Shown in pieces: positions 7,471 through 16,737 of a stretch of DNA of 28,083 bases (positions are counted from its first letter, which is position 1; the number at the start of each line of letters is the position of its first letter). The stretch comes from UBA8337 sp965657665 (GTDB lineage: Bacteria; Pseudomonadota; Alphaproteobacteria; RS24), in assembly GCA_965657665.1 (NCBI GenBank), contig CBFHPF010000005.1, positions 1 through 28,083 on the forward strand, given 5' to 3'. The notes below the pieces were generated by a model, which did no database searches, had not been told where the DNA came from, and worked only from the letters and a program-made list of their open reading frames with translations. The position numbers were made by a program, and so were the translations under genes.

Positions 7471-8765
7471 TAGAAATTCCTCCTCAGCCAATTGCCGAGC
7501 CAGCCCATCACGCCGTCGGCGCGATCCTCTTTCAACACGGCATCGGCATGATTACGCCCGGCATAGGTCAACAAACCTGCACAGGCGGCAAAAGACGGAC
7601 CGGCAACCGCTTCAGGCAATCCGGTCAGACGCATTGGCGAAGCAATGCGCGCTTGTTTTTCCAAAATTGTATGCGCCACTTCGGTCGCGCCATTGAGTTG
7701 CGCCGCACCACCGGTCAAGACAACACGGCGACCTGCCAAATGCGCCAAGCCGCTGCGTGATAGCGCGTCATTGACCATCTCAAAGGTTTCTTCGAGGCGC
7801 GGACGAATGATTTTCGACAATTCGCTGCGCGGCAACATTTGATGGTCACCGCCCAAAACCGGCACTTCAAATTGTTCGCGTTCGCCGCCATGAGTAGCCA
7901 GCGCGCTGCCATATAATGTCTTAATGCGCTCAGCCGAGGTCATTGATACGTTCAAACCCCGCGCAATATCTGTGGTGATATGATGACCGCCAACCGGCAC
8001 AACCGCCGAGAATAAAATCTCGCCTTCATAAAACACGCTGGCACTGGTTGTTCCGCCGCCCATATCAATATGCAACGCGCCAAGGTCTATCTCATCTTGC
8101 ATCAGCGTCGACAGACCGCTGGCATAGGGCGTCGCGACCAGTTTTTCGCATTGCAAATGACACTGCTCGATACAGGTCAATAAATTTCGCACCGGACCGG
8201 CGGGTGCAGCCATCATATGCATGGTGACTTGCAGTTTCTCGCCATGCATGCCGCGCGGGTCGATAATCCCATAGCTATTATCTATCCCATAGCCGATTGG
8301 GATGGCGTGCAGGATTTCATAATCTTCCGACCAGAAATCTTCATAAGCATGGCGCAACGCCAAAGCCATATGTTCTTGTGTAACGGCATGGCCGTGAAGC
8401 GGCACTTCTGCCTCACCCATTTGGCTGACCAATTGATTGGCCGCAATACCGATAACCACGCGGCGCACTTCCATACCGGCCATACGTTCGGCCGCATCGA
8501 CTGCGGCACGAATGGCATCTTCGGCGGCGCGCATATCAACCACTTGTCCGGCCACCAGCCCTTCAGACAATTGATGTCCACTGCCGGAAATTCGAAGCTG
8601 GGTCGCATTAGCCTTTCCGGCTTGCGCATTACCGGCATCGCCATGATGCTCGCCAATCAGACAAGCCACTTTCGATGTGCCGACATCAAGTGCCGCAATC
8701 GGGCCACGACGCAAAGGCGTAACGACCTGACGGGCAAACTGGCTTTGGTTTATCGGCGTATTCAC
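7470..8765 (-). CDS. ftsA: Cell division protein FtsA
   Basis: Actin-like ATPase that tethers FtsZ to the membrane and recruits late divisome proteins. The 431-residue protein opens with the phosphate-1 motif (AALDVGTSKVACLIGE), has the SHS2 (1C) region around residues 95-170, a second phosphate loop (HIDMGGGTTSASVF) and the adenosine motif (VVLTGGAAQLNG). It ends in an amphipathic helix (MGWLGNWLRRNF), the membrane-targeting sequence known for FtsA. The ATG at 8765 overlaps the ftsQ stop in an ATGA junction. The last codons AGG-AGG double as the ribosome site of the small ORF that follows. Confidence 0.97.
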   Translation of the reverse strand: MNTPINQSQFARQVVTPLRRGPIAALDVGTSKVACLIGEHHGDAGNAQAGKANATQLRISGSGHQLSEGLVAGQVVDMRAAEDAIRAAVDAAERMAGMEVRRVVIGIAANQLVSQMGEAEVPLHGHAVTQEHMALALRHAYEDFWSEDYEILHAIPIGYGIDNSYGIIDPRGMHGEKLQVTMHMMAAPAGPVRNLLTCIEQCHLQCEKLVATPYASGLSTLMQDEIDLGALHIDMGGGTTSASVFYEGEILFSAVVPVGGHHITTDIARGLNVSMTSAERIKTLYGSALATHGGEREQFEVPVLGGDHQMLPRSELSKIIRPRLEETFEMVNDALSRSGLAHLAGRRVVLTGGAAQLNGATEVAHTILEKQARIASPMRLTGLPEAVAGPSFAACAGLLTYAGRNHADAVLKEDRADGVMGWLGNWLRRNF

Positions 8766-9664
8766 GAGGCGACCTCCGATTTGGTTTTGCGGTCAGAACG
8801 CTGACTGTCGGGCCGCAACAAAACGCGGTCCGGCAGACGCAAATCAATCTCTTGGCGTTCAACCGCCAGAATGCGCCGCTCTTTTTCAAGCTGCATCAAA
8901 CGGTCCAACGCATCGCCAATATTGCCTTCCGGCAAATGCACGCGCCCACCATGGTCAAGACGCACGGTCCAACGACGCTGACCGGTCCAATGCGCTGCCA
9001 CCATGCGATTGCGCAATACCGGATAGGCGCGCAATGTGTCCATGAAAGAGGCAGCGCGCAGGCTCGCACCGTCGCCGGAGAATATCGGCAAATGAGCAAA
9101 CGGCTTTAAATGATGGCGGGTAATCGTCACGCCCTTGCGGTCAATCAAAGCGAGGGTGTCAGGTTCACGATAAAATGCAAACGGCTCGCGCTCAGTCAAT
9201 CGGACATGCAAAATATTCGGCAAACGGCGCAGCACAACGGCATCTTCCACCCATGGCAACGCCTCAATGCGGGCGTGTATTTCGTCTAAGTCGAGGGCAA
9301 AAATTGCGCTACCTTGAGCCACATTAATCGCCGATACCAAATCATCTCGCTGGGTGCGCTTGCGCCCCTCTACGGTAATATCATTGACTTCAAAACCGGC
9401 TGACGCGGTCAACTCATGGGTTTTCGCCCGGACAATATCAGCAACCGGCGACAGCATATCAAAGCGGAAAACAATTGTTACGGCGAGCGCAGAAATGAGA
9501 GCCAGCGCCGCCAAACGGGTCTTGCGACCTTGCCACATCAAACGCAGCGCGATGAAGGCAAGATTGAGCGGTGTCGCCAAAACAGTGATGAAGGCGTCCC
9601 GCAAGCGATGGCTCTTGGCCTGCCCGTTGGCTTTACCAGTCTTGTTCTTGTCTATCTTTGACAT
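8762..9664 (-). CDS. ftsQ: Cell division protein FtsQ
   Basis: Bitopic divisome protein linking cytoplasmic and periplasmic division proteins. I chose the ATG at 9664 (MSKIDKNK) because GGAGGA lies 7-8 nt upstream; the frame also has an ATG at 9685. The protein is 300 residues. A basic cytoplasmic tail is followed by two hydrophobic stretches (about residues 22-42 and 50-64); the second is the likely membrane anchor. The periplasmic POTRA domain (FEVNDITVEGRKRTQRDDL) and the beta domain (ALPWVEDAVVLRRLPNILHV) match FtsQ. It overlaps the end of ddl by 13 nt and ftsA by 4 nt. Confidence 0.94.
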   Translation of the reverse strand: MSKIDKNKTGKANGQAKSHRLRDAFITVLATPLNLAFIALRLMWQGRKTRLAALALISALAVTIVFRFDMLSPVADIVRAKTHELTASAGFEVNDITVEGRKRTQRDDLVSAINVAQGSAIFALDLDEIHARIEALPWVEDAVVLRRLPNILHVRLTEREPFAFYREPDTLALIDRKGVTITRHHLKPFAHLPIFSGDGASLRAASFMDTLRAYPVLRNRMVAAHWTGQRRWTVRLDHGGRVHLPEGNIGDALDRLMQLEKERRILAVERQEIDLRLPDRVLLRPDSQRSDRKTKSEVAS

Positions 9665-10611
9665 GACGCGTCCTCCACAATCCATTGCACTAATTGATTG
9701 AAATTCATGCCGCGATAAGCGGCCATTTCAGGCACCAGCGACACTGGCGTCATGCCGGGCTGGGTGTTGATTTCCAATAAAACAAGCTGCTCGCGCGCTT
9801 CGTCGAAGCGGAAGTCAGAACGAGTAACGCCGCGACAGCCCAGCGCCATATGCGCTTGCAGACTGATAGCCTGAATGTCTTCGGCCAAAGCAGCGGGAAT
9901 ATCAGCCGGAATATCGTGGCGCGACCCGCCCTCTTCATATTTGGCGCGATAATCATACCAGCCATTGCTCGGCACGATTTCCATCACATCCAAGGCCTCG
10001 CTGCCCAAGACGGCGCAAGTCAATTCACGACCGGCCACATAAGCCTCAACCATTGCTGTTCCACCAGAAGCCATTCCACTAGAAGCGATTCCGCTATGTG
10101 CTGCGTGGTCGAACGCCCAACCGGCGTCACTCAAGCTATCGGGAACGGCATTGCTGCCATCTACGACAATCTCAATACCGACACTAGAACCCTGATTGAC
10201 CGGTTTGACGACATAAGGCGGCGCCATTGGGTGGTCGTTAACCGTGCCTTTTTCAACCAATACGCTGTCAGCAATCGGCAAGCCAATGCTTGCGAAAATC
10301 TGTTTTGATAAATGCTTATCCATCGCCAGAGCCGAGGCGCGCACACCGGAATGGGTGTAAGGAATTTGCAGCACTTCCAACAGCCCCTGCACTTCGCCGT
10401 CTTCGCCACCAACGCCGTGCAAGGCGTTGAAGCAGATATCTGGCTTAAGCGCGGCTAATTGCTTATCCAAGTCGCGCGTCACATCAACCTCGCTGACGTG
10501 GTAGCCCAGCTCGTTGAGAGCGGCGGCACATTTCGCGCCCGACACCAAACTGACCTCGCGCTCAGGCGACCAACCGCCCATCAAAACCGCAATATGTTTA
10601 TTGCTGCTCAT
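9652..10611 (-). CDS. ddl: D-alanine--D-alanine ligase
   Basis: ATP-grasp enzyme joining two D-alanines for the peptidoglycan stem peptide, cytosolic. The ATG at 10611 (MSSNKHIAVLMGGWSPERE) overlaps the murB stop (ATGA) and has GGGAGG upstream; a longer frame to 10641 is unlikely. The 319-residue protein has the substrate loop NALHGVGGEDGEVQG, the ATP-binding VVKPVNQGSSVGIE, and the metal-binding end LLEINTQPGMTPVSLVPEMA. Between the second and third regions it carries a Gly/Ser/Ala-rich stretch (about residues 167-180) encoded by a 15-bp tandem repeat that other Ddl proteins do not usually have. Confidence 0.96.
   Translation of the reverse strand: MSSNKHIAVLMGGWSPEREVSLVSGAKCAAALNELGYHVSEVDVTRDLDKQLAALKPDICFNALHGVGGEDGEVQGLLEVLQIPYTHSGVRASALAMDKHLSKQIFASIGLPIADSVLVEKGTVNDHPMAPPYVVKPVNQGSSVGIEIVVDGSNAVPDSLSDAGWAFDHAAHSGIASSGMASGGTAMVEAYVAGRELTCAVLGSEALDVMEIVPSNGWYDYRAKYEEGGSRHDIPADIPAALAEDIQAISLQAHMALGCRGVTRSDFRFDEAREQLVLLEINTQPGMTPVSLVPEMAAYRGMNFNQLVQWIVEDASCQR
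10059..10088. repeat. 15-bp tandem repeat inside ddl
   Basis: Two adjacent 15-bp units on the + strand, ttccaccagaagcca and ttccactagaagcga, differ at two positions. A third degenerate unit starts at 10089 (ttccgctatg). Since 15 is a multiple of three, the repeat adds five residues per unit (IASSG and MASGG on the coding strand) and keeps the ddl frame. Confidence 0.7.
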
Positions 10612-11543
10612 GCGGCCTCCCCTATGCGGCGAATTTCCCAATGCAAATCATGGCCGCTATCAGCCAGCACACGCGCGCGCACGGTTTCGCCCAACGTCTC
10701 CAAATCTGTGGCTGAAGCCGCGCCGCGATTAATCATGAAGTTGCAATGCTGCTCAGACATTTGCGCATCGCCAATGCTCAGCCCGCGACAACCGGCAGCG
10801 TCGATAAGCTTCCACGCTTTCGGGCCTTCAGGGTCAGCCCCGCCCGGATTTTTAAACGTCGAGCCGCCGGTCCGTTCTTTAATGGGCTGGCTGTCTTCGC
10901 GCTTGGCAGAAATATCTTCCATCGCCGCCGTGATGCGCGCTGCGTCGCCCGGCACGGCTTTAAAGCGCGCCTCGGTATAAATAATAAACTCGCTATAGCC
11001 ATTATGGCGATAGGCCAGCGACAGCTCAGAAGCAGGCAAAATATGCTGTTTGCCTTGGCGGTCATAGCCGGTCACCTCAACCAGAACATCGCTCGTCTCG
11101 CCGCCATATGCACCCGCATTCATCGCAATCGCCCCGCCAATCGCGCCGGGGATGCCGCGATAAAATTCCAACCCCGACAAAGCGCAATCTGCCGCCGCAC
11201 GCGCCACACGCACATCAAGTGCCGCCGCACCGGCCACCATTTCAGTGTCAGAAACTTGCTGCGTTTGCCCGAAGGCCGCGCCAAGGCGAATAACTGCGCC
11301 ACGCACACCACCATCGCGCACCAGCGTGTTGGAGCCCGCGCCCAAAACATGCAGCGGCACATCGTGCGGCACAGCCGCCAGAAAGGCTGCCAAATCATCG
11401 CCATCAGCCGGCATGAACACAATCTCAGCCGCGCCACCAACCCGAAACCAGCACAAATCTGCCAGCGCGACATGCGGCAGCAGCTTGCCGCGCAGAGGCG
11501 GCAAAGCGGCAATCCAATCGGCGGTCATCGGGGCGATACTCAT
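10608..11543 (-). CDS. murB: UDP-N-acetylenolpyruvoylglucosamine reductase MurB
   Basis: FAD- and NADPH-dependent enzyme that reduces enolpyruvyl-UDP-GlcNAc to UDP-MurNAc. The ATG at 11543 overlaps the murC stop (ATGA) and has GGAGG about 10 nt upstream. The protein is 311 residues, typical of the short (type II) MurB. The FAD-binding region (WFRVGGAAEIVFMP, VLGAGSNTLVRDGGVRG), the YRGIPGAIGGAIAMNAGAYGGE segment and the catalytic-serine motif GGSTFKNPGG are visible. The C-terminal region with the conserved NFMINRG is intact. Confidence 0.96.
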   Translation of the reverse strand: MSIAPMTADWIAALPPLRGKLLPHVALADLCWFRVGGAAEIVFMPADGDDLAAFLAAVPHDVPLHVLGAGSNTLVRDGGVRGAVIRLGAAFGQTQQVSDTEMVAGAAALDVRVARAAADCALSGLEFYRGIPGAIGGAIAMNAGAYGGETSDVLVEVTGYDRQGKQHILPASELSLAYRHNGYSEFIIYTEARFKAVPGDAARITAAMEDISAKREDSQPIKERTGGSTFKNPGGADPEGPKAWKLIDAAGCRGLSIGDAQMSEQHCNFMINRGAASATDLETLGETVRARVLADSGHDLHWEIRRIGEAA

Positions 11544-12988
11544 TTGCGCAAAGCCTCCAATTGTTCCGGTAATTGATAGGCCAGCGTCGAAATTGAACCG
11601 GCACCCATGCAAATCACCACATCATTATCTTGTAATTCAGCCGCCAGCATGTCAGCCAAAGCCTCATTTTGCGGCACAGCGACGACACGGCGATGGCCAT
11701 GCGCGCGCAAGCCTTCCGCCAAAGCAGCGGCGTTAAAGCCATCCAATTCAGGCTCACCGGCCTCAAATACCGGCAAGACCAAAACAACATCCGCGCCATT
11801 CATGCAGGTGCAAAAATCGTCAAACAAATCGCGCAAGCGCGTATAGCGATGCGGCTGTACGACAGCCAACACACGCCCGTCACTCACAGCGCGCGCGCTT
11901 TCCAACACCGCGCTTATTTCCACCGGATGATGGGCGTAATCATCAAACAAACGGATGCCGCCCGCAATGTCACCAATCGGCGTGAAGCGGCGTTTCACCC
12001 CGCCAAAGCTCGCCAGCGCCTTGGCAATAGTCTCGGGTTGCGTGCCCAATTCGAGGCCCGCAGCAATCGCCGCCAGCGCATTTTGCAGATTATGCTTACC
12101 GGCCATTGGCAAAGACAATCCGCTTAACGTCATTTCGGATGCGGTGCGGCGGTCGCGACACACCACATCGAAATGCTGCAACAGGCCGTCTTCGCGCAGA
12201 TTAACAGCGCGAATATCCGCTTGTTCGCTCAGGCCATAAGTCACCAAACGGCGGTCGGTAACGCGCCCGACAAGCGACTGAACTTCGGGATGGTCAAGGC
12301 AAACAATGCCGACACCGTAAAACGGAATGTTTTGGATGTAGCTATCGAAAGCGGCGCGCAGCCCATCAAAATCGCCATAATGCTCCAGATGCTCAGGGTC
12401 GATATTTGTCACAATCGCAATGGTTGAGGGCAAGCGCACAAAAGTGCCGTCGCTTTCATCAGCCTCAACAACCATCCAATCGCCCTGCCCCAAGCGCGCA
12501 TTCGTGCCATAGGCATTGATGATGCCGCCATTAATAACCGTCGGGTCAAGCTCTGCCGCATCCAAAATAGCTGCCGTCAAAGAGGTTGTGGTGGTTTTGC
12601 CATGCGTGCCGGCAACCGTGATACACGGCTTCAGGCGCATTAACTCAGCCAGCATTTCAGCCCGGCGCACCACAGGAATATGCGCGGCGCGTGCCGCTTG
12701 CACTTCCGGGTTATCATCCGACACGGCAGACGAAACAGTCACAACACCGGCACCGGCAATATGCTCTGCTTTGTGACCATGCATCACCTCAATGCCCATT
12801 TTTTGCAGCCGCTCAGTATTGGCATTTTGTCCCTGATCGCTGCCTTGCACCTGATAGCCCATCACATGCATAACCTCGGCAATGCCGCTCATGCCAATGC
12901 CGCCAATGCCGACAATGTGCACGCGCCCGAAAGGTCGCAGCTTTTGCGGCTGAATTTGATGCAGCGGGTTATCTTGCATTTTATCCAT
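11540..12988 (-). CDS. murC: UDP-N-acetylmuramate--L-alanine ligase MurC
   Basis: First Mur ligase, adding L-alanine to UDP-MurNAc in the cytosol. I place the start at the ATG at 12988 (MDKMQDNPLHQ), preceded by a GGGGG-type ribosome site and overlapping murG by 8 nt; the ATG at 12979 is the alternative. This gives 482 residues. The N-terminal UDP-binding fold (HIVGIGGIGMSGIAEVMH), the ATP loop AGTHGKTTTT, the DESDGTF motif and the C-terminal DDYAHHPVEI motif are all typical of MurC. Confidence 0.96.
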   Translation of the reverse strand: MDKMQDNPLHQIQPQKLRPFGRVHIVGIGGIGMSGIAEVMHVMGYQVQGSDQGQNANTERLQKMGIEVMHGHKAEHIAGAGVVTVSSAVSDDNPEVQAARAAHIPVVRRAEMLAELMRLKPCITVAGTHGKTTTTSLTAAILDAAELDPTVINGGIINAYGTNARLGQGDWMVVEADESDGTFVRLPSTIAIVTNIDPEHLEHYGDFDGLRAAFDSYIQNIPFYGVGIVCLDHPEVQSLVGRVTDRRLVTYGLSEQADIRAVNLREDGLLQHFDVVCRDRRTASEMTLSGLSLPMAGKHNLQNALAAIAAGLELGTQPETIAKALASFGGVKRRFTPIGDIAGGIRLFDDYAHHPVEISAVLESARAVSDGRVLAVVQPHRYTRLRDLFDDFCTCMNGADVVLVLPVFEAGEPELDGFNAAALAEGLRAHGHRRVVAVPQNEALADMLAAELQDNDVVICMGAGSISTLAYQLPEQLEALRK

Positions 12989-14147
12989 GCACCCCCGCCT
13001 TCTGATGACTGTCTTGCTCGTGTTTCGGCTTTTCAATTTGCACCGGCATACCCTCGGCAAGGCACATACAATAGCGCCCCAAACGGCCAACAGCATCCAA
13101 TTCGCCAAACTTCAACGCTTGTTTCGACATGCCCAATAGTGAATCTTCATCCGTCATCATGCGCTGCAATTCTTCGCTCAAACGCTCAGCCGTAAAATCA
13201 TTTTGCTTTAACATCACGGCACCGCCGGCGCGCGACAGTTCGCGCACATTTGCGGCTTGGTCTTGGTCCAGCGACCCGGGCAATGGCACGATGATAGACG
13301 GCGCACCAAGCGCACAAATCTCGGCCATAGTGCCTGCGCCGCCGCGCGCAATCACCAAATGGGCGCGCCGCATGCGGGTCGGCAAGTCAGCAAAGAAATC
13401 ACGAATTTCGGCATAAACGCCGATAGCACCATATTCATCGAGCGCGCGACGCATATCGGGTTTGCGCACTTGATGAACGATGCGCAATCGCCGTTGCAGA
13501 TTTTCCGGCAAGTCAGCCACCGCTTGCGGCAAAATTTCAGAAAACACTTTGGCACCCTGACTGCCGCCAAACACCAGCAAATCAAAAGGACGCGAACCCG
13601 TCAGATAGCGATAGCCGCCTTGTGCTGCTTTCAAAACAGCAGGGCGCAACGGATTGCCCGTGCGACGCATACGCTCGGCCGCCTTGTTTGGCACATTCGC
13701 CGTATTGGCATAGCTGGTAGCGATGCTGGCACCAAATCGGGCCGCCAATCGATTGACCCGCCCCAGCACGGCATTTTGTTCATGCACCAAAACCGGACGG
13801 CGCAATATCAAACCGGCCATCACAGGACCAAAAGAAGGATAACCACCAAAGCCGATAATCACTTTCGGCTTTAAGCGCAGCAACAAGAAGAGCGAGACCA
13901 GCAAGCTCCATATAAGTGTCAAAAGACGCATCGGCAAAGCCAAAACACCGCCACTATAAACCGTGGCTGCCGGAATTTTATGCACCGGCATAGCCACCAA
14001 TCTATCGACAAATGCCATGCCGCGACTGTCGGTCGCCAGATGCACATCATAGCCTTCCAGTTGCAGCTTTTCAGCCAGCGCACCTGCCGGGAACATATGC
14101 CCGCCCGTGCCGCCTGCGGCCAATAATATCGTGTTCTGCGCCGTCAT
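12981..14147 (-). CDS. murG: Lipid II-forming GlcNAc transferase MurG
   Basis: GT28-family enzyme at the inner face of the membrane, transferring GlcNAc from UDP-GlcNAc to lipid I. The ATG at 14147 (MTAQNTILL) overlaps the ftsW stop (ATGA) and has a perfect AGGAGG 6 nt upstream. The protein is 388 residues. The glycine loop AAGGTGGHMFPA, a second glycine-rich motif VFGGSQGAKVFSE, and the donor-binding region ARGGAGTMAEICALGAPSII are present. A hydrophobic patch near residues 68-92 (LPMRLLTLIWSLLVSLFLLL) is the usual membrane-association region. Confidence 0.96.
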   Translation of the reverse strand: MTAQNTILLAAGGTGGHMFPAGALAEKLQLEGYDVHLATDSRGMAFVDRLVAMPVHKIPAATVYSGGVLALPMRLLTLIWSLLVSLFLLLRLKPKVIIGFGGYPSFGPVMAGLILRRPVLVHEQNAVLGRVNRLAARFGASIATSYANTANVPNKAAERMRRTGNPLRPAVLKAAQGGYRYLTGSRPFDLLVFGGSQGAKVFSEILPQAVADLPENLQRRLRIVHQVRKPDMRRALDEYGAIGVYAEIRDFFADLPTRMRRAHLVIARGGAGTMAEICALGAPSIIVPLPGSLDQDQAANVRELSRAGGAVMLKQNDFTAERLSEELQRMMTDEDSLLGMSKQALKFGELDAVGRLGRYCMCLAEGMPVQIEKPKHEQDSHQKAGVHG

Positions 14148-15319
14148 GGGCGACCTCCTGCGGAAAGATGCAATGCTGAAGCCGATACGCTGCGCATTTG
14201 GGTATGTGCTGTGCTGCGGCGGCGCATCAGCCCCACCAACATGCCCATTGTGATGGCCGAGGCGAGCAAGGATGAGCCGCCATATGAAATAAACGGCAAT
14301 GTCATACCCTTGGAAGGCGCGAGGTTGAGATTGACCGCGAGATTGATAATCGCCTGCAAGCCAAAAAGACAAATAAGGCCTGAGGCCGCCAATTGCACCC
14401 AATGCTCGGTTTCATCGCGCAGAGCCCAAAGGCCGCGCCAGACCAGAAAAGCAAACACCAGAATAATGAAGCAGCCGATAATCAAGCCGCCTTCTTCAGC
14501 GGCAACCGCGAAGACATAATCGGCATGCGCATCCGGCAAAATTGATTTAACCCGCCCGTCGCCCGGCCCAACACCGGTTATGCCGCCCGTGCGTATCGCA
14601 TCCATCGCTTTATCAACTTGATAAGTGTCGCCACTTGTCGGGTCGAGAAAACGGTCAATGCGGCTACGGAAATAGCCATAGCTGCTGTAAACGTAAGTGC
14701 CGGCCAGCAGACCAATGCCAGCCATAGCGCCAATGAGCTTCATCGAACCGCCGGATAGGAAGAACAAACACATCCAAACCAGCGCAATCAAAATCGTTTG
14801 GCCGAAATCGGGCTGCATCGCCAGCAGCAAGCATGTGCCGAGCAATAGCGCGACCGCCAACCAAATATCTTTGGACTCAAAGCGCGCCCGTTGACGGGCA
14901 AACAACCAAGCCGTGACAACGACAAAAGCGGGCTTCAAAACCTCAGACGGCTGAACCGATATACCGGCAATCAGCAACCAACGGCTGGCGCCCTTTACCG
15001 TGACGCCGAAAAATAGAGTGGCGATTACCCCGCCGATTGAGCCGATGAGCAGCAAGACTGCGAAACGGCGTATCATCGGCGCATCTAGCATAGAAACGAT
15101 AAGAAACACGATGGCGGCGAGCGTTAAGAATACGAATTGCTTATTGGCAAAATAATATATCGACTTGCCGATGGTTTGTGCGACAGCCGGACTGGCCGCG
15201 AAAGCCATTAAATAACCGAGGCCGAGCAGCACCATCACGCCGATAACCATCGGGCGGTCGACAGTCCACCACCATTGCGCCAAGGGGCTACGATTTGTGC
15301 GGGCGAAAAAGCGGCTCAT
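14144..15319 (-). CDS. ftsW: Septal peptidoglycan polymerase FtsW
   Basis: SEDS-family glycosyltransferase that polymerises septal glycan with FtsI. The ATG at 15319 (MSRFFARTNRS) overlaps the murD stop (ATGA) and has GGAGGG 6 nt upstream. The 391-residue protein has about ten hydrophobic segments. SEDS signatures include the segment ASRWLLIAGISVQPSEVLKP, the QPDFGQT motif, GVGPGDGRVKSILPDAHADYVFAVAAEE, and MTLPFISYGGSSLLASAITMG near the end. Its position between murD and murG is the canonical one for FtsW rather than RodA. Confidence 0.96.
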   Translation of the reverse strand: MSRFFARTNRSPLAQWWWTVDRPMVIGVMVLLGLGYLMAFAASPAVAQTIGKSIYYFANKQFVFLTLAAIVFLIVSMLDAPMIRRFAVLLLIGSIGGVIATLFFGVTVKGASRWLLIAGISVQPSEVLKPAFVVVTAWLFARQRARFESKDIWLAVALLLGTCLLLAMQPDFGQTILIALVWMCLFFLSGGSMKLIGAMAGIGLLAGTYVYSSYGYFRSRIDRFLDPTSGDTYQVDKAMDAIRTGGITGVGPGDGRVKSILPDAHADYVFAVAAEEGGLIIGCFIILVFAFLVWRGLWALRDETEHWVQLAASGLICLFGLQAIINLAVNLNLAPSKGMTLPFISYGGSSLLASAITMGMLVGLMRRRSTAHTQMRSVSASALHLSAGGRP

Positions 15320-16734
15320 GCAACACCCTCCGCCTGTTGTGCGCACCAATCGCTCACAGCGGCACAAAACGCCGCGCCGCGCGCTTCAAAATTCTCAAAC
15401 TGGTCAAAAGACGCACAAGCCGGAGACAGCAACACAACCGACTGCGGTAAGCCGTCAGCCATTGCGCCATCAGCCGCCATTGAAACAGCACGCGCCAGAT
15501 TGTCGGCTTTATGCACCGGCAAATGAGTTTGCAATTCGGCGGCAAAATCATCTGCCGCTTCACCGATCAAAAAAGCTGCCCGCACCCGCCCGTAAAGCGG
15601 TGACAAACCGTTAAGGCCACCGGTTTTGGCAACGCCACCGGCAATCCAGTAAATATTGTCATAAGCCGCCAGCGCATGCCGCGTGGCTTCACCATTGGTT
15701 GCTTTGGAATCATTGACGAAGGTCATTGGCCCATGATGCGCGACAGCTTGCAAGCGATGCGCCATGCCGCCAAAGCTGGTAAAGCTATCGGCAATCATGC
15801 GGATATCAAGGCCGAGGCGTCGCCCGACAGCCATAGCGGCAGCAGCATTTTGGCCATTATGCGCACCAGGCAAAGCCGGACAATCCGCCATATCAACCAG
15901 TTTGATATCACCCTGCCAGAGGCACCCATCAGCATAGAAAATATCGGCGTCGGTATGTGTACCGGCAATGCGCGTCACGCGCCCATCGCGTTTGGCTTGC
16001 CGCGCCGCCATATCAGCACTGTCCGGCGTATCTGTGCCGATAATGCGCGCCATGGCGCAATGCCCATTGGCAAACAGCAATTCCTTTGCCGCCGTGTAGC
16101 CGGTCATGTCGCCATGCCGGTCGAGATGGTCGGGCGTTATGTTGAGCACAACACCAATATCGCAAGCCAATTGACGATTTAAATCGAGTTGATAAGACGA
16201 CAATTCCAAAACATAAATCGTATCGCTTGGAGCGTCTTTTTCAGGTGACGGCCCGTTTGGTAGAGGCAAATCGAGAACCGGTGTGCCGATATTGCCGCCA
16301 ATATGCGCATTCAATCCCGCTACTTGCAGCATATGACCGATAAGCGCCGTGGTTGTAGATTTACCGTTCGTGCCGGTAATGCCGATAAGCGTTGCTTGGT
16401 GGCGCAAATTATTATTCTCAAGCGCCAAAGCGAATAGATCCATATCGCCCAAAACCGCACAGCCACACGCGCGCGCCGCAGTGACCGCCTTATGCGGCTG
16501 CGGATGGGTAAGCGGCACGCCCGGGCTTACGATAAGCCGCGACGGCGACCCGAAATCATCGCTTAGGTCGCGCAATTGCGCGCCTAATTTCGCCGCCTGT
16601 TGGCGCGGTGCTTCATTATCATCCCACGCGACAACGCGATTGCCGGCCGCCAGCAAGGCCTCCACACAAGCCATGCCGGAACGGCCCAGTCCGAAGACTG
16701 CCGTTTCGCCGCCAAATGTGGGGAGTTGCATCAT
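15316..16734 (-). CDS. murD: UDP-N-acetylmuramoylalanine--D-glutamate ligase MurD
   Basis: Adds D-glutamate to UDP-MurNAc-L-Ala in the cytosol. The 472-residue protein has the N-terminal Rossmann loop VFGLGRSGMACVEAL, the ATP loop GITGTNGKSTTTALIGH, the LELSSYQLD segment and the NDSKATNGEATRHAL C-terminal domain motif that is diagnostic for MurD. Two adjacent ATGs (16734 and 16731) are possible starts, with a GAGG ribosome site 6 or 9 nt upstream. Three bases separate it from the mraY stop. Confidence 0.96.
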   Translation of the reverse strand: MMQLPTFGGETAVFGLGRSGMACVEALLAAGNRVVAWDDNEAPRQQAAKLGAQLRDLSDDFGSPSRLIVSPGVPLTHPQPHKAVTAARACGCAVLGDMDLFALALENNNLRHQATLIGITGTNGKSTTTALIGHMLQVAGLNAHIGGNIGTPVLDLPLPNGPSPEKDAPSDTIYVLELSSYQLDLNRQLACDIGVVLNITPDHLDRHGDMTGYTAAKELLFANGHCAMARIIGTDTPDSADMAARQAKRDGRVTRIAGTHTDADIFYADGCLWQGDIKLVDMADCPALPGAHNGQNAAAAMAVGRRLGLDIRMIADSFTSFGGMAHRLQAVAHHGPMTFVNDSKATNGEATRHALAAYDNIYWIAGGVAKTGGLNGLSPLYGRVRAAFLIGEAADDFAAELQTHLPVHKADNLARAVSMAADGAMADGLPQSVVLLSPACASFDQFENFEARGAAFCAAVSDWCAQQAEGVA

Positions 16735-16737
16735 CGC

